DNA from: Dietzia sp. NCCP-2495
GTDB lineage: Bacteria; Actinomycetota; Actinomycetes; Mycobacteriales; Mycobacteriaceae
Length of the DNA stretch: 64,000 nt
NCBI RefSeq assembly: GCF_026011735.1
Contig: NZ_BRVN01000002.1
Location: 186,001-250,000, forward strand
Direction of reading: 5' to 3'
The notes under the pieces: model-generated
Databases searched by the model: none
What the model was told of the DNA's origin: nothing
Seen by the model: the letters and a program-made list of their open reading frames with translations, nothing else
Made by a program: the position numbers and the translations under genes
Shown here: in pieces, positions 1 to 11,138 of the stretch
How the letters are laid out: the number at the start of each line of letters is the position of its first letter
Position numbering within the stretch: position 1 is the stretch's first letter

Positions 1-254
1 CATCAGGGAGACGTCGGCGACGGTCACGAGGAAGCAGATCAGTGGCCCCAGGGCGCGGTCGGTCCGGAACGCGGTGACGAACGCACCCTGCAGCGGGGCG
101 AGCATCGCCAGCCCCCCGAGCGCGGCGATGAACGCGGCGGGAGTGCCAGGGTCAGTCCGACGAACGCGGGGGAGAACACGCCCACCACCAGGGCCAGGGC
201 GCCGTTGGCGATGGCCGCGGCGTAGTGCCGCTCGCGATCACCAGAGGAGACGAT
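1..254 (-). pseudogene. benE-like benzoate/H+ symporter fragment, 5'-truncated and frameshifted
   Basis: Read on the minus strand, this stretch encodes the C-terminal membrane part of a BenE-family benzoate transporter, including the pieces [16 protein letters not shown] and [17 protein letters not shown]. The two pieces lie in different frames. Near position 145 a C run appears one base short, so the reading frame breaks between LTLAL and PAAFIAAL. The N-terminal part of the protein is absent: homology stops at about 245-260, where a CoA-transferase fragment on the other strand begins. The 3' part of the gene runs off the left window edge. The family call comes from recognising the conserved C-terminal segment, not from a search. 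A one-base sequencing error could explain the frameshift but not the missing N-terminus. Confidence 0.6.
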
Positions 255-256
255 CA

Positions 257-700
257 GGCCCGGAGATGATCAACGCCGGCAAGGAGACCAGCACGGCCGC
301 CCCCGGAGCCGCGTTCTTCGGTTCCTCGGACTCGTTCGCGATGATCCGCGGCGGGAACGTGGACGTCGCCGTGCTCGGTGCGATGCAGGTGTCGCAGTCC
401 GGCGATCTCTCCAACTGGATGATCCCGGGCGCGATGGTCAAGGGCATGGGTGGCGCGATGGACCTGGTCCACGGCGCCGGCAGGGTCATCGTGATGATGG
501 ACCACGTCACCCGCAAGGGCGACATCAAGCTGATGGCGGAGAACACGCTTCCCTACACCGGCCGCGGCTGCGTCCAGCGGGTCGTCACCGACCTCTGCGT
601 TCTCGACATCACCGACTCGGGCTTCCAGCTGGTCGAGCTGGCGCCGGACGTGACGATCGACAAGGTCCGCGAGAAGACGGACGCGACGGTCCACGCCTGA
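257..700 (+). pseudogene. scoB-like 3-oxoacid CoA-transferase subunit B, N-terminally truncated remnant
   Basis: From residue motif INAGKETS onward the translation follows the beta subunit of succinyl-CoA:3-oxoacid CoA-transferase. Recognisable segments are [42 protein letters not shown] and a C-terminal tail ending [11 protein letters not shown]. Complete subunits have about 65-75 more residues at the N-terminus, including the glycine-rich entry with the catalytic ENG motif, and these are missing. The same frame is open leftwards to 74, but that part is antisense to the benE remnant and does not resemble the family. The ATG at 266 is in frame but has no convincing ribosome site. No matching A subunit is present. 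I call it a non-functional remnant; a rearrangement or a misassembly are both possible. Confidence 0.7.
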
Positions 701-1810
<1,110 letters not shown>

Positions 1811-1849
1811 GAGGCCGACGGCGTGTGTCGACCGCGCACGCGAACGGCC

Positions 1850-1855
1850 TACGAT
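1850..1855 (+). promoter_or_regulatory. candidate -10 (TACGAT) for leaderless valS mRNA
   Basis: TACGAT ends six bases before the GTG start of valS. This spacing would put the transcription start at the first base of the start codon. No Shine-Dalgarno sequence is seen before this GTG. Confidence 0.5.
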
Positions 1856-1861
1856 GGGCGG

Positions 1862-4564
1862 GTGACGACTCCAGCATCTCCCGCCCCGAACACCGACCGC
1901 GCGGACGCCCTGCCCGCCTCCTGGAACCCAGGTGAGGTAGAGGGGGAGTTGTACAGGCGCTGGGTGGACGCCGGCTACTTCGAGGCCGACGCATCGAGCG
2001 ACAAGCCCGCCTACTCCGTCGTGCTGCCCCCGCCGAACGTCACCGGCAGCCTCCACATGGGGCACGCGCTCGACCACACGCTGATGGACGTGCTCACGCG
2101 CCGCAAGCGCATGCAGGGCTTCGAGGTCCTGTGGCTGCCGGGCATGGACCACGCCGGCATCGCCACTCAGACTCTCGTGGACCGCAAGCTCCGCGAGCAG
2201 GGCATCGACCGCCACGAGATCGGCCGCGAGGCCTTCATCGACAAGGTCTGGGAGTGGAAGCGTGAGTCCGGCGGCACGATCGGCGAGCAGATGCGACGCC
2301 TCGGCGACGGCGTCGACTGGTCGCGCGAGCGGTTCACCCTGGACGACGGCCTGTCCAAGGCCGTGCAGACGATCTTCAAGGAGCTCTACGACAAGGGCCT
2401 GATCTACCGCGCCGAGCGGCTGGTCAACTGGTCGCCGACCCTCCAGACCGCGATCTCGGACATCGAGGTCAAGTACGCGGACGTCGAGGGCGAGCTCGTG
2501 AGCTTCCGCTACGGCTCGATGGACGACTCCGAGCCACACCTGGTCGTGGCCACCACCCGTCTCGAGACGATGCTCGGCGACACCGCGATCGCCGTGCACC
2601 CAGACGACGAGCGCTACGCCCACCTGGTGGGCACCGAGCTGCCGCACCCGTTCCGCGAGGGCTGGACCATGCGCGTCGTGGCCGACGAGCACGTCGACCC
2701 GGAGTTCGGCACCGGCGCGGTCAAGGTCACGCCGGCGCACGACCCGAACGACTTCGCGATCGGCCAGCGTCACGGCCTCGAGATGCCCACGATCATGGAC
2801 GCCACGGGACACATCGCCGACACCGGCACCCGGTACGACGGCATGGACCGCTTCGAGGCACGTAAGGCGATCCGCGAGGACCTGGCCGCCGAGGGCCGCA
2901 TCGTCAAGGAGGTGCGCCCGTACCTGCACTCGGTCGGCCACTCCGAGCGTTCCGGCGAACCGATCGAGCCGCGCCTGTCGCTGCAGTGGTGGGTCCGGGT
3001 CGAGGAGCTGGCCACGATGGCCGGCGACGCCGTCCGCGACGGCGACACCGTGATCCACCCGACGAGCCAGGAGCCGCGCTGGTTCGACTGGGTCGACGAC
3101 ATGCACGACTGGTGCATCTCCCGCCAGCTGTGGTGGGGCCACCGGATCCCGATCTGGTACGGCCCCGAGGGCGAGGTCGTGTGCGTCGGACCGGACGAGG
3201 AGGCGCCGGCCGGCTATACGCAGGAGACCGATGTCCTCGACACGTGGTTCTCCTCGGCACTGTGGCCGTTCTCCACGATGGGCTGGCCCGAGCAGACTGA
3301 GGACCTGGCGCGCTTCTATCCCACGTCTGTGCTGGTCACCGGCTACGACATCCTGTTCTTCTGGGTCGCCCGCATGATGATGTTCGGCACCTTCGTGGGG
3401 CAGAGGCTTGACGGGGGCAAGGCGGCGCCGGGCAAGGTCCCGTTCACCGACGTCTTCCTCCACGGCCTGGTGCGCGACGAGCACGGCCAGAAGATGTCCA
3501 AGTCCAAGGGCAACGGCATCGACCCGCTGGACTGGGTCGACCGCTTCGGCGCCGACGCCCTGCGCTTCACCCTGGCCCGCGGCGCGAACCCCGGCGGCGA
3601 CCTCTCGGTCGGCGACGACTCGGCGCAGGCCTCGCGCAACTTCGCCACGAAGCTCTTCAACGCGACCCGCTTCGCCCTGATGAACGGCGCCACCATCGGG
3701 ACCCTGCCGGAGGCGTCCGCGCTCACCGACGCGGACCGGTGGATCCTGCACCGTCTCGGCGAGGTGCGCGTGACCGTCGACGACGCGCTGGAGCGCTACG
3801 AGTTCTCCAAGGCGTGCGAGACCCTGTACCACTTCGCGTGGGACGAGGTCTGTGACTGGTACCTGGAGCTGGCCAAGGTCCAGTTCGGAAACGACGACGA
3901 GGTGCGCGCCTCCGAGCGGGCCGGATACACGCGGCTGGTGCTCGGCCACGTCCTGGACGTGGTGCTGCGCATGCTGCATCCGGTGATCCCGTTCGTCACC
4001 GACACCCTGTGGACCGCGCTGACGGGCCGGGACTCCCTCGTGGTGGCCGAGTGGCCGAGCGCGGTGGGCCCCGCCGCGGACGCGGCCGAGTCGGTCCGAC
4101 GCGTGAACGACGCCCAGGATCTCGTCACCGAGATCCGTCGCTTCCGGTCCGACCAGGGACTCAAGCCGGGCCAGCGCGTGCCCGCACGCCTGTCCCGCAC
4201 CGCCGAGGCGGACCTGCCCGCCGACCTGCTCGAGCAGATCACCTCGCTCGCCCGTCTCACCCCGGCGGGCGACGACTTCACCGCGACCGCCTCCCTCGAG
4301 GTGCGCCTCGGACTGTCGACGGTCGGCGTGGAGATCGACACCTCCGGGACCATCGACCTCGCGGCCGAGCGCCGCCGGCTCGAGAAGGACCTGGCGTCCG
4401 CGCGTAAGGAGCTGGAGACCACCGGGGCCAAGCTCGGCAACGAGGCGTTCCTCGGTAAGGCCCCGGAGCACGTGGTGGACAAGATCCGTGCGCGCCGCGA
4501 CCTGGCCGCGGCCGAGGTCGAGCGGATCAGCGGCCGCCTCGAGGCCATGCCGGCCGGGAGCTGA
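1862..4564 (+). CDS. valS: valine--tRNA ligase
   Basis: Class I aminoacyl-tRNA synthetase of 900 residues that charges tRNA-Val in the cytoplasm. The HIGH motif appears as HMGH after PPPNVTGSL, and the KMSKS motif as [12 protein letters not shown]. The editing (CP1) domain lies between them, with the family segment [17 protein letters not shown]. The C-terminal 70 residues form the expected tRNA-binding coiled coil, rich in E, K and R. The GTG at 1862 gives the normal N-terminus; the frame is open to 1823 but that extension is unlike the family. It is followed five bases later by folC, so the two are probably co-transcribed. Confidence 0.97.
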   Translation: MTTPASPAPNTDRADALPASWNPGEVEGELYRRWVDAGYFEADASSDKPAYSVVLPPPNVTGSLHMGHALDHTLMDVLTRRKRMQGFEVLWLPGMDHAGIATQTLVDRKLREQGIDRHEIGREAFIDKVWEWKRESGGTIGEQMRRLGDGVDWSRERFTLDDGLSKAVQTIFKELYDKGLIYRAERLVNWSPTLQTAISDIEVKYADVEGELVSFRYGSMDDSEPHLVVATTRLETMLGDTAIAVHPDDERYAHLVGTELPHPFREGWTMRVVADEHVDPEFGTGAVKVTPAHDPNDFAIGQRHGLEMPTIMDATGHIADTGTRYDGMDRFEARKAIREDLAAEGRIVKEVRPYLHSVGHSERSGEPIEPRLSLQWWVRVEELATMAGDAVRDGDTVIHPTSQEPRWFDWVDDMHDWCISRQLWWGHRIPIWYGPEGEVVCVGPDEEAPAGYTQETDVLDTWFSSALWPFSTMGWPEQTEDLARFYPTSVLVTGYDILFFWVARMMMFGTFVGQRLDGGKAAPGKVPFTDVFLHGLVRDEHGQKMSKSKGNGIDPLDWVDRFGADALRFTLARGANPGGDLSVGDDSAQASRNFATKLFNATRFALMNGATIGTLPEASALTDADRWILHRLGEVRVTVDDALERYEFSKACETLYHFAWDEVCDWYLELAKVQFGNDDEVRASERAGYTRLVLGHVLDVVLRMLHPVIPFVTDTLWTALTGRDSLVVAEWPSAVGPAADAAESVRRVNDAQDLVTEIRRFRSDQGLKPGQRVPARLSRTAEADLPADLLEQITSLARLTPAGDDFTATASLEVRLGLSTVGVEIDTSGTIDLAAERRRLEKDLASARKELETTGAKLGNEAFLGKAPEHVVDKIRARRDLAAAEVERISGRLEAMPAGS

Positions 4565-4569
4565 TCGGT

Positions 4570-6168
4570 GTGAGTGATCGGAAGTGGCTCCCGCCGCACG
4601 ACCCGGAGGAGGGCTGGGACACCCCGACCGAGGAGGACGTCGCCGACATGCTCGGCGAGGACGGCCTCGTGGCCGGGGTCTCCCTCGGCGGGCCGCTGCC
4701 CGGTGACGAGGACTCGGACGGCGACGACCACCTGCCGCCGCGTCCGATCCCCGAGGTCGGCAGCCCCGAGTGGCAGGCCGACGCAGCCGACCTCGCGGCG
4801 GTCGAGGAGGAGCTCACCACCCGGTGGCCCGAGTCGAAGCTCGAACCGAGCCTGGACCGGATCTCCGAGCTGGTCTCCGTCCTGGGCGATCCCCAGCACG
4901 CGTACCCGGTCGTGCACGTGGCCGGGACCAACGGCAAGACCTCGGTCACCCGGATGGTCGACGCCCTGATGCGCGCCCTGCACCAGCGGACCGGACGTAA
5001 TTCGAGCCCGCATCTGCAGTCCGTCACCGAACGCATCGCGCTGGACGGCGAGCCGATCACCGCCCGCACGTTCGTCGACACCTATCGCGAGCTGCAGCCC
5101 TACCTCGAGCTGGTCGACCAGCGGTCCGAGGCGGCCGGCGGACCGCGTATGAGCTACTTCGAGGTGCTCACGGCGATGGCGTTCGCGGCCTTCGCCGACG
5201 CGCCGGTGGACGTGGCCGTGATCGAGACCGGGATGGGCGGCACGTGGGACGCCACCACCGTGGTGCGGCCGGCCGTCGCCGTCGTCACCCCCGTCGGACT
5301 CGACCACACCGAGTACCTCGGCGAGGACCTCGCGACCATCGCGGGGGAGAAGGCCGGGATCATCCAGGCCGGTCCCACCGACGATCTGATGCCCCGCGAC
5401 CCCGTCGCGGTGATCGGACGCCAGGAACCCGAGGCGATGGAGGTGCTGCTGCGCCGCGCCGTCGAGGTCGGTGCGGTGGTCGCGCGCCTGGGCTCCGAGT
5501 TCGACGTGACCGACCGCAAGCTCGCCGTGGGGGGCCAGCAGCTCACGCTCCGCGGTCTCGGCGGCGAGTACACCGACATCTTCCTGCCGCTGTTCGGCGA
5601 GCACCAGGCCGAGAACGCCGCCACCGCACTGGCCGCGGTCGAGGCGTTCTTCGGCGCCGGGCCCGAGCGCGCGCTGGATCCCGAACTCATCCGCGCGGGG
5701 TTCGCCGCGGTCGACAACCCGGGCCGTCTCGAGCGGCTCAGCTCGAGCCCCACGGTGCTGGTCGACGCCGCGCACAACGGGCACGGCGGACGAGCCCTGG
5801 CGGCCGCCGTGACCTCGGAGTTCGACTTCAAGCGCCTCGTCGCGGTGGTGGCGATGCTCGACGGCAAGGACGCCGACGAGTTCCTCGCCGCGCTCGAACC
5901 GGTGGTGGAGGAGGTCGTCGTCACGCGCACCACCTCGCCACGGGCGATGTCGCTCGACGAGCTCGCCCGCATCGCCGAGGAGCGGTTCACCGCGCAGCGG
6001 GTCCACGTGGTGGAGTCCCTCCCGGACGCGGTGAGCGCCGCGCTCGACCTGGTGGGGGTCCCCGACCCGACCGCCGACGACGACGTCTCGGGCGTCGGCG
6101 TGCTCGTCACGGGTTCCGTGGTGACCGCCGGGGCCGCACGCAGCCTGTTCGGAAAGGACGCACAGTGA
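4570..6168 (+). CDS. folC: folylpolyglutamate synthase / dihydrofolate synthase
   Basis: Mur-ligase family enzyme of 532 residues that adds glutamate to folates. The ATP loop GTNGKTS lies at about residues 118-126. It is followed by [11 protein letters not shown], the [11 protein letters not shown] segment, GLDHTEYLG and a C-terminal [12 protein letters not shown] block. The first ~75 residues are acidic and proline-rich, precede the usual start of the fold and make the protein longer than most bacterial FolC (about 430-490 residues). The GTG at 4570 lies five bases after the valS stop. The 3' end overlaps the next gene in a GTGA arrangement, so the operon valS-folC-DUF4233 is translationally coupled. 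Confidence 0.93.
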   Translation: MSDRKWLPPHDPEEGWDTPTEEDVADMLGEDGLVAGVSLGGPLPGDEDSDGDDHLPPRPIPEVGSPEWQADAADLAAVEEELTTRWPESKLEPSLDRISELVSVLGDPQHAYPVVHVAGTNGKTSVTRMVDALMRALHQRTGRNSSPHLQSVTERIALDGEPITARTFVDTYRELQPYLELVDQRSEAAGGPRMSYFEVLTAMAFAAFADAPVDVAVIETGMGGTWDATTVVRPAVAVVTPVGLDHTEYLGEDLATIAGEKAGIIQAGPTDDLMPRDPVAVIGRQEPEAMEVLLRRAVEVGAVVARLGSEFDVTDRKLAVGGQQLTLRGLGGEYTDIFLPLFGEHQAENAATALAAVEAFFGAGPERALDPELIRAGFAAVDNPGRLERLSSSPTVLVDAAHNGHGGRALAAAVTSEFDFKRLVAVVAMLDGKDADEFLAALEPVVEEVVVTRTTSPRAMSLDELARIAEERFTAQRVHVVESLPDAVSAALDLVGVPDPTADDDVSGVGVLVTGSVVTAGAARSLFGKDAQ

Positions 6169-6629
6169 GCAATCCCGAGACCGGCCACCCGACCGGCCAG
6201 CCGGGCGGCACAGGAGCCGCGCGCTTCCCGGTCGACACGGGGGCGGCGCACGCCCCGTCGACCGACCCGTGGAAGGGACTGCGCGGCATCATGGCCGGCA
6301 CTCACGTCCTCGAGGCGATCGTGATCGGGCTGGTCCTCACGGTGATCGCCCGGCTCGACGGCGGCGCGCACTTCCAGACCTGGAAGGTGCTGTTCGTCAG
6401 CTTGCTCGCCGTGGCGATGATCGTGGCGGCCGGACTGCAGCGTCGGCCCTGGGCGATCCCCATGAACGTCGTCCTGGCCGTCCTCGCGGTGTTCCCCGGG
6501 TGGATCGTCCACTGGTCGATGGGCGTGGCGGGGCTGATGTTCCTCGCCGTGTGGGCGTACATCCTGTACCTGCGTCTCGACCTGATGAAACGGATCGCCG
6601 GAGGGTACCTGCCGAGTCAGCACGACTGA
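6165..6629 (+). CDS. DUF4233 membrane protein
   Basis: Small membrane protein of 154 residues whose function is unknown. The first ~45 residues are a flexible Pro/Gly-rich cytoplasmic part. Four hydrophobic segments follow, roughly at residues 53-67, 78-90, 94-112 and 115-130, and the tail is basic. A gene for this family regularly sits between folC and ndk in Mycobacteriales. The GTG start overlaps the folC stop by four bases. Nothing in the sequence points to an enzymatic role; it may be linked to folate or nucleotide metabolism only by location. Confidence 0.8.
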   Translation: MSNPETGHPTGQPGGTGAARFPVDTGAAHAPSTDPWKGLRGIMAGTHVLEAIVIGLVLTVIARLDGGAHFQTWKVLFVSLLAVAMIVAAGLQRRPWAIPMNVVLAVLAVFPGWIVHWSMGVAGLMFLAVWAYILYLRLDLMKRIAGGYLPSQHD

Positions 6630-6666
6630 CTGCCGCACCGTCCGGGCGGGGTGGAGGAGGTACTTG

Positions 6667-6672
6667 TAGCAT
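6667..6672 (+). promoter_or_regulatory. candidate -10 (TAGCAT) for leaderless ndk
   Basis: TAGCAT ends seven bases before GTG 6680. A competing signal is GGAGGAGG at 6653-6660, placed ten bases before ATG 6671, so both starts could be used. Confidence 0.4.
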
Positions 6673-6679
6673 GGTCGCC

Positions 6680-7093
6680 GTGACCGAGAGAACTTTCTTC
6701 CTCATCAAGCCCGACGGCGTCGAGCGCGGCCTGACCGGGACCATCCTCGCGCGGATCGAGGCCAAGGGCCTCAAGATCGCCGCCATGGACCTGCGGACCG
6801 TCCCGCAGGAGACCGCAGCCGAGCACTACGCCGAGCACGCCGAGCGTCCCTTCTACGGTGACCTGCTCGAGTTCATCACCTCTGGTCCCGTTGTGGCCGG
6901 TGTCCTCGAGGGCCCCCGGGCCATCGCCGCCTGGCGCCAGCTCGCCGGCGGCACCGATCCCGTCGAGAAGGCGGCTCCCGGCTCGATCCGCGGAGACTTC
7001 GGGCTCGAGACCCAGTTCAACCTCGTGCACGGCTCGGACTCCACCGAGTCCGCCGCCCGCGAGATCGCCCTCTGGTTCCCCGGACTCGCCTGA
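6680..7093 (+). CDS. ndk: nucleoside diphosphate kinase
   Basis: 137-residue enzyme that transfers the gamma phosphate between nucleoside triphosphates and diphosphates through a phosphohistidine. It begins [16 protein letters not shown] as the family does, and NLVHGSDS near the C-terminus contains the catalytic histidine, residue 117 from this start. That numbering is the same as for the mycobacterial enzyme, which favours GTG 6680. The alternative ATG 6671 would add three residues and has a strong purine tract upstream. A hairpin terminator follows. Confidence 0.95.
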   Translation: MTERTFFLIKPDGVERGLTGTILARIEAKGLKIAAMDLRTVPQETAAEHYAEHAERPFYGDLLEFITSGPVVAGVLEGPRAIAAWRQLAGGTDPVEKAAPGSIRGDFGLETQFNLVHGSDSTESAAREIALWFPGLA

Positions 7094-7135
7094 GAACAGC
7101 CCTCACCGCCGGCGGCGTGACCGTCCGGCCCCGCA

Positions 7136-7180
7136 CGCGCCCGCCTGTGTAGCCACACCGGCGGGCGCGGTCGCATTTTC
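7136..7180 (+). terminator. intrinsic terminator after ndk
   Basis: A perfect 10-bp GC stem (7136-7145 with 7160-7169) has a loop that forms four more pairs, and ATTTTC follows at 7175-7180. It lies about 40 bases beyond the ndk stop. Confidence 0.8.
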
Positions 7181-7447
7181 GGCGGTCTCCTCGACATCCT
7201 TTGCCGCGCCGACGACGTTTCCCACTCCGGTATGGGAGAATGGCCGGAGCTCATCCTGGCGAGTGGTCCACCGTCCGCCCGGGAGCGAGCGCCCGCCACC
7301 CGTGGCCGACCCCGGTCGGTATCGCGGACAACTAGACATAGTCCCGCCCAAGCGGGACCCAAGAAGAAAAGCCCGACCCCGTGCGGCGGCGTGGGTCACC
7401 CAGTGAGGGTGACGTGATCGCGCCCGGAGTCCGGCCAGAGGAGACAC
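7181..7447 (+). promoter_or_regulatory. rne promoter region and structured leader
   Basis: This is the longest stretch without a gene. It contains two compact hairpins: a 7-bp stem at 7341-7358 followed by an A-rich segment, and a 7-bp stem at 7395-7413 about 25 bases before the ribosome site. RNase E autoregulates through its own leader in enterobacteria; whether these hairpins do the same is inference. A GAGAAT hexamer near 7234 could be a -10 but has no clear -35. Confidence 0.4.
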
Positions 7448-10400
7448 GTGTCGGATCCAACCCTGACCATCGACGATCTCACCGCGCTGCCCGAGAAGAT
7501 GCGCGCGCACGCGGCCGCCAAGGCCGTGGGCATGACGAGCAAGGAATTCCTCGCCGCCATGTCCGGGATCGGCGTCGAGATCAAGAGCGCCCAGTCCGCG
7601 GTGACCCGCGAGACCCTGCTCACCTGGTTCGAGGGCCGGGACACGGCCGCGGGCGCCCCCGCCGAGCCGGACGCTGCTGAGCCGGGCGCTGCTGAGCCGG
7701 GCGCTGCTGATCCGGACGCCGCGGCACCCGAGGCCGCCCCCGCGAAGAAGGCCCCGGCGAAAAAGGCCGCCGCGAAGAAGGCTCCGGCGAAGAAGTCCAC
7801 CGCCGCCGAGGGCGAGTCTGAGGCCGAGTCCGAGGCCGTCGCTGTGCAGGCCGACGAGAGCGCACCCGGGGCCGGCGACTCGGCACCGGCCACCAAGGCC
7901 CCACGTAAGCGTGCGCCGCGGAAGACGGCCGCGCAGAAGGCCGCCGAGGCCGAGGCCGCCGGCGACACCGCCGACGCGAAGGCCTCCGGCACGGGGGAGT
8001 CGTCGACGCGCACCTCGTCGCAGGAGCGCCCCGTTCTGCCTTCGATCGCGATCGTCACCGGCGAGGTCGGCACCGCCGACACCGGTAACCGCCGGCGCCG
8101 CTCCACCGCGACCCCGTCGTTCTCCCCGCTGTTCCTGTCGGCCGACGACTCCGCGCAGACCGGGTCCGCGGGCTCCGACTCCGCGACGACGGGGTCCTCG
8201 GCGACAGGCACTTCAGCGACAGCGGCCTCGTCGGACGAGTCCGGTCAGGACGCGGGCGAGGGCGACGACCAGTCGGGCCAGGGCGAGGGCCGTCGCCGGC
8301 GCCGTGGTCGCCGTGGTCGCGGCCGCGGACGTGGCGAGGGGGCCGACGACCAGAACACCGAGAACAACGACGACGACGAGAATTCGTCGAACGGGAGCCG
8401 GAACGCCGACTCCGCGAACGATTCCGGCTCGGATACCGGGCCCGGCGCGGCCGACTCCGCCGATGGCGGGGACGGCGCAGACGGTTCCGAGAAGGGGGAG
8501 AACTCCTCCGAGGACGATTCGGACGCCTCGGAGTCGACGCCCTCGGGCTCGCGTCGGCGTCGGCGTCGTCGTCGTCGCGGTGGGGGCTCCGGCACCGACG
8601 ACACCCAGGGCAGCAGCGACGACCCGCCCAATACGGAGATCCACGAGCGTGACGGACGCCGTCGCTCCGGACGCTCCGGATCCACGTCCGGCACGTCCGA
8701 GGACGAGGTGCAGGGCATCACCGGCTCCACCCGTCTCGAGGCCAAGCGTCAGCGTCGCCGGGACGGCCGCGAGGCCGGGCGGCGTCGGCAGCCGATCCTG
8801 TCCGAGTCCGAGTTCCTCGCCCGGCGCGAGTCCGTGGACCGCGTCATGGTGGTGCGCGAGAAGCCGCGTGACGACGGCAAGGGCATCATGACCCAGGTCG
8901 GCGTGCTCGAGGACAAGGTGCTGGTCGAGCACTTCGTCACCACCGAATCTGCCCGCTCGATGGTCGGCAACGTCTACCTCGGTCGCGTGCAGAACGTCCT
9001 GCCCAGCATGGAGGCGGCGTTCGTCGACATCGGACGTGGCCGCAACGGCGTGCTGTACGCCGGCGAGGTCAATTGGGAGGCTGCCGGACTCGGAGGCAAG
9101 GCCCGCCGCATCGAGCAGGCGCTCAAGCCCGGCGACATGGTGCTGGTCCAGGTGACCAAGGACCCGGTCGGGCAGAAGGGCGCCCGCCTGTCCACGCAGA
9201 TCTCGCTCGCCGGTCGCTTCCTCGTATACGTGCCGGACGGCAACTCCGCCGGCATCTCCCGCAAGCTCCCCGACACCGAGCGGCGTCGACTCAAGGCGAT
9301 CCTCAAAGACGTCGTGCCCGAGGGCTCCGGCGTGATCATCCGCACCGCTGCGGAAGGCGTGTCCGAGGAGGAGATCAAGCGCGACGTCGATCGTCTCGCC
9401 GGGCAGTGGACCGAGATCTCCGAGGCCGCCGACAAGCGAAAGGGGTCCGGCTCCGGCAACCCCGTCGCCCTGTACGAGGAGCCCGACCTGCTCGTCAAGG
9501 TCGTGCGCGACCTGTTCAACGAGGACTTCACCAAGCTCGTCATCCAGGGCGGGAAGTCGTGGGACACCGTGCACTCCTACGTCTCCCGCGTCGCGCCGGA
9601 GATGGCCTCGCGGCTCGAGCGGTACGACAATCCCGACGTGGACGTGTTCACGACGCATCGCGTGGACGAGCAGCTTGCCAAGGCGCTCGAGCGCAAGGTG
9701 TGGCTCCCGTCCGGCGGCTCGCTGGTGATCGACCGCACCGAGGCCATGACGGTCATCGACGTCAACACCGGCAAGTACACCGGCTCCGGTGGCAACCTCG
9801 AGGAGACCGTCACCAAGAACAACCTCGAGGCGGCAGAGGAGATCGTGCGCCAGCTTCGGCTGCGCGACGTCGGCGGCATGGTGGTGATCGACTTCATCGA
9901 CATGGTGCTCGAGGCCAACCGCGACCTCGTGCTGCGGCGCCTCACCGAGGCCCTCGGTCGCGACCGCACGCGTCACCAGGTCTCTGAGGTCACCTCGCTC
10001 GGACTGGTCCAGCTCACCCGCAAGAAGCTCGGGACCGGGCTCGTCGAGGCGTTCTCCACGCCGTGTGAGCACTGCCACGGCCGTGGGCTGATCGTTCACG
10101 CCGACCCGATCCACACCGAGTCGCACAACGCCGACGAGCCCGGTTCACGCCGGGGTCGCCGACGGGGCGGCAAGGGGAGTGACTCCTCTTCGTCCTCGTC
10201 GTCCTCGTCGGACGGCGGCACGAACAAGCCGGCGCCGCGCCGGGACGGCCCGGCGCCCGGTGCGCACCCGGCCGCGCTGGCCATGCGACACGACGACCAC
10301 CGCGACAATCACGGCGACCAGTACAGCAGCCACGACGCGCCGGCCGAGGTCGGGTCGACGGGAGCGGTCGAGGCGAAGGGCGAGCCCGCTGCAGGGTCGT

Positions 10401-10963
10401 CTGCTGCAGAGGCGATGACCACCGCAGGCGAGAAGCCTGCCGCAGCGGAGCAGTCGGCTGAGGCGGAGAAGGCTGCTGAGTCTTCGAGCCCCGCCACGGA
10501 CGCACCGGCCGCCGGGTCCACGGGCTCGTCGGGGAACCGGCGCCCGACGCGGCGTCGCGCGACCCGACGTGCACCCGCGGCGCCGTCGGAGGCCGCGACG
10601 ACCGCGGCCGAGGCCGGCTCGGATCCGGCGACCACGGTCTCACCCGTACGTGTCGAGCCCGCACCCGCCCCCGCGCCCGCAGCTGAGCCCGCGCTAGCGG
10701 CCGTGGTGGTTGCTGCGCCAGCTGCCGACTCGGCCGGCGCCGCGCAGTCCGGGCGCCGCCCACGGCGACGGTCCAGCAGACGGGAAGCCGGAGCGGCGGC
10801 CACGACCGCTGGGACGCCGACCGGCAGCACGGACGAGGCCCCGACGGCCAAGGTCGCCGCGGCGACGCTGGCTCAGGCGCCGAAGGCCGTGGTCGCGGAG
10901 CCGCGACAGCGGCCCGCACGGCGCCGTGCGACGCGGTCCACGACTGCGCCCGAGGGCGACTAA
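7448..10963 (+). CDS. rne: ribonuclease E/G family endoribonuclease
   Basis: Main mRNA-decay and rRNA-processing endonuclease, 1171 residues. The first ~60 residues, with KAVGMTSKEFLAAMSGIGVE, look like the small N-terminal domain of initiation factor IF-2. A long disordered region follows, with AKKAP-type lysine repeats, Ser/Asp-rich and Arg-rich stretches. The S1 domain starts near residue 500 (GNVYLGRVQNVLPSMEAAF). The DNase I-like catalytic centre has D771 in VIDVNTGK and D815 in VVIDFIDM, about the spacing of the E. coli Mg-binding aspartates. The zinc link is CEHC at 873-876. The C-terminal ~290 residues are disordered and basic or Ala/Pro-rich, fitting a scaffold for partners and RNA. 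GTG 7448 follows GAGGAG closely. Confidence 0.95.
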   Translation: MSDPTLTIDDLTALPEKMRAHAAAKAVGMTSKEFLAAMSGIGVEIKSAQSAVTRETLLTWFEGRDTAAGAPAEPDAAEPGAAEPGAADPDAAAPEAAPAKKAPAKKAAAKKAPAKKSTAAEGESEAESEAVAVQADESAPGAGDSAPATKAPRKRAPRKTAAQKAAEAEAAGDTADAKASGTGESSTRTSSQERPVLPSIAIVTGEVGTADTGNRRRRSTATPSFSPLFLSADDSAQTGSAGSDSATTGSSATGTSATAASSDESGQDAGEGDDQSGQGEGRRRRRGRRGRGRGRGEGADDQNTENNDDDENSSNGSRNADSANDSGSDTGPGAADSADGGDGADGSEKGENSSEDDSDASESTPSGSRRRRRRRRRGGGSGTDDTQGSSDDPPNTEIHERDGRRRSGRSGSTSGTSEDEVQGITGSTRLEAKRQRRRDGREAGRRRQPILSESEFLARRESVDRVMVVREKPRDDGKGIMTQVGVLEDKVLVEHFVTTESARSMVGNVYLGRVQNVLPSMEAAFVDIGRGRNGVLYAGEVNWEAAGLGGKARRIEQALKPGDMVLVQVTKDPVGQKGARLSTQISLAGRFLVYVPDGNSAGISRKLPDTERRRLKAILKDVVPEGSGVIIRTAAEGVSEEEIKRDVDRLAGQWTEISEAADKRKGSGSGNPVALYEEPDLLVKVVRDLFNEDFTKLVIQGGKSWDTVHSYVSRVAPEMASRLERYDNPDVDVFTTHRVDEQLAKALERKVWLPSGGSLVIDRTEAMTVIDVNTGKYTGSGGNLEETVTKNNLEAAEEIVRQLRLRDVGGMVVIDFIDMVLEANRDLVLRRLTEALGRDRTRHQVSEVTSLGLVQLTRKKLGTGLVEAFSTPCEHCHGRGLIVHADPIHTESHNADEPGSRRGRRRGGKGSDSSSSSSSSSDGGTNKPAPRRDGPAPGAHPAALAMRHDDHRDNHGDQYSSHDAPAEVGSTGAVEAKGEPAAGSSAAEAMTTAGEKPAAAEQSAEAEKAAESSSPATDAPAAGSTGSSGNRRPTRRRATRRAPAAPSEAATTAAEAGSDPATTVSPVRVEPAPAPAPAAEPALAAVVVAAPAADSAGAAQSGRRPRRRSSRREAGAAATTAGTPTGSTDEAPTAKVAAATLAQAPKAVVAEPRQRPARRRATRSTTAPEGD

Positions 10964-10979
10964 GCGCGAGGTCTCGGCG

Positions 10980-11016
10980 CCGGTGGCACGGTCGGTTTGA
11001 CCTGCTGTGCCACCGG
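10980..11016 (+). terminator. hairpin after rne
   Basis: Perfect 10-bp inverted repeat (10980-10989 with 11007-11016), 17-base loop, 16 bases after the rne stop. No T tract follows, so termination strength is uncertain. Confidence 0.6.
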
Positions 11017-11025
11017 ACCGTAACC

Positions 11026-11055
11026 TTGACAAGTCGCTCGTCGCAGCGCTATTCC
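11026..11055 (+). promoter_or_regulatory. sigma-70-type promoter for rplU-rpmA
   Basis: A consensus -35 TTGACA (11026-11031) is followed after 18 bases by TATTCC (11050-11055). The -10 lies inside a GCAGCG/CGCTGC inverted repeat. The predicted start near 11062 gives a leader of about 140 bases before rplU. Confidence 0.65.
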
Positions 11056-11138
11056 GCTGCGCAAAGAGTCGCGAGCCGGTTCGTCAACCGAATCGGGGCC
11101 CGCGATCCTGACCGGCGAGAGCCGGAGAGCAAGTAAGA

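Noticed and set aside
7220-7240. A full rne promoter near 7225-7235
   Set aside because: Only a -10-like hexamer; no credible -35 at 16-18 bases, so not listed as a promoter on its own.
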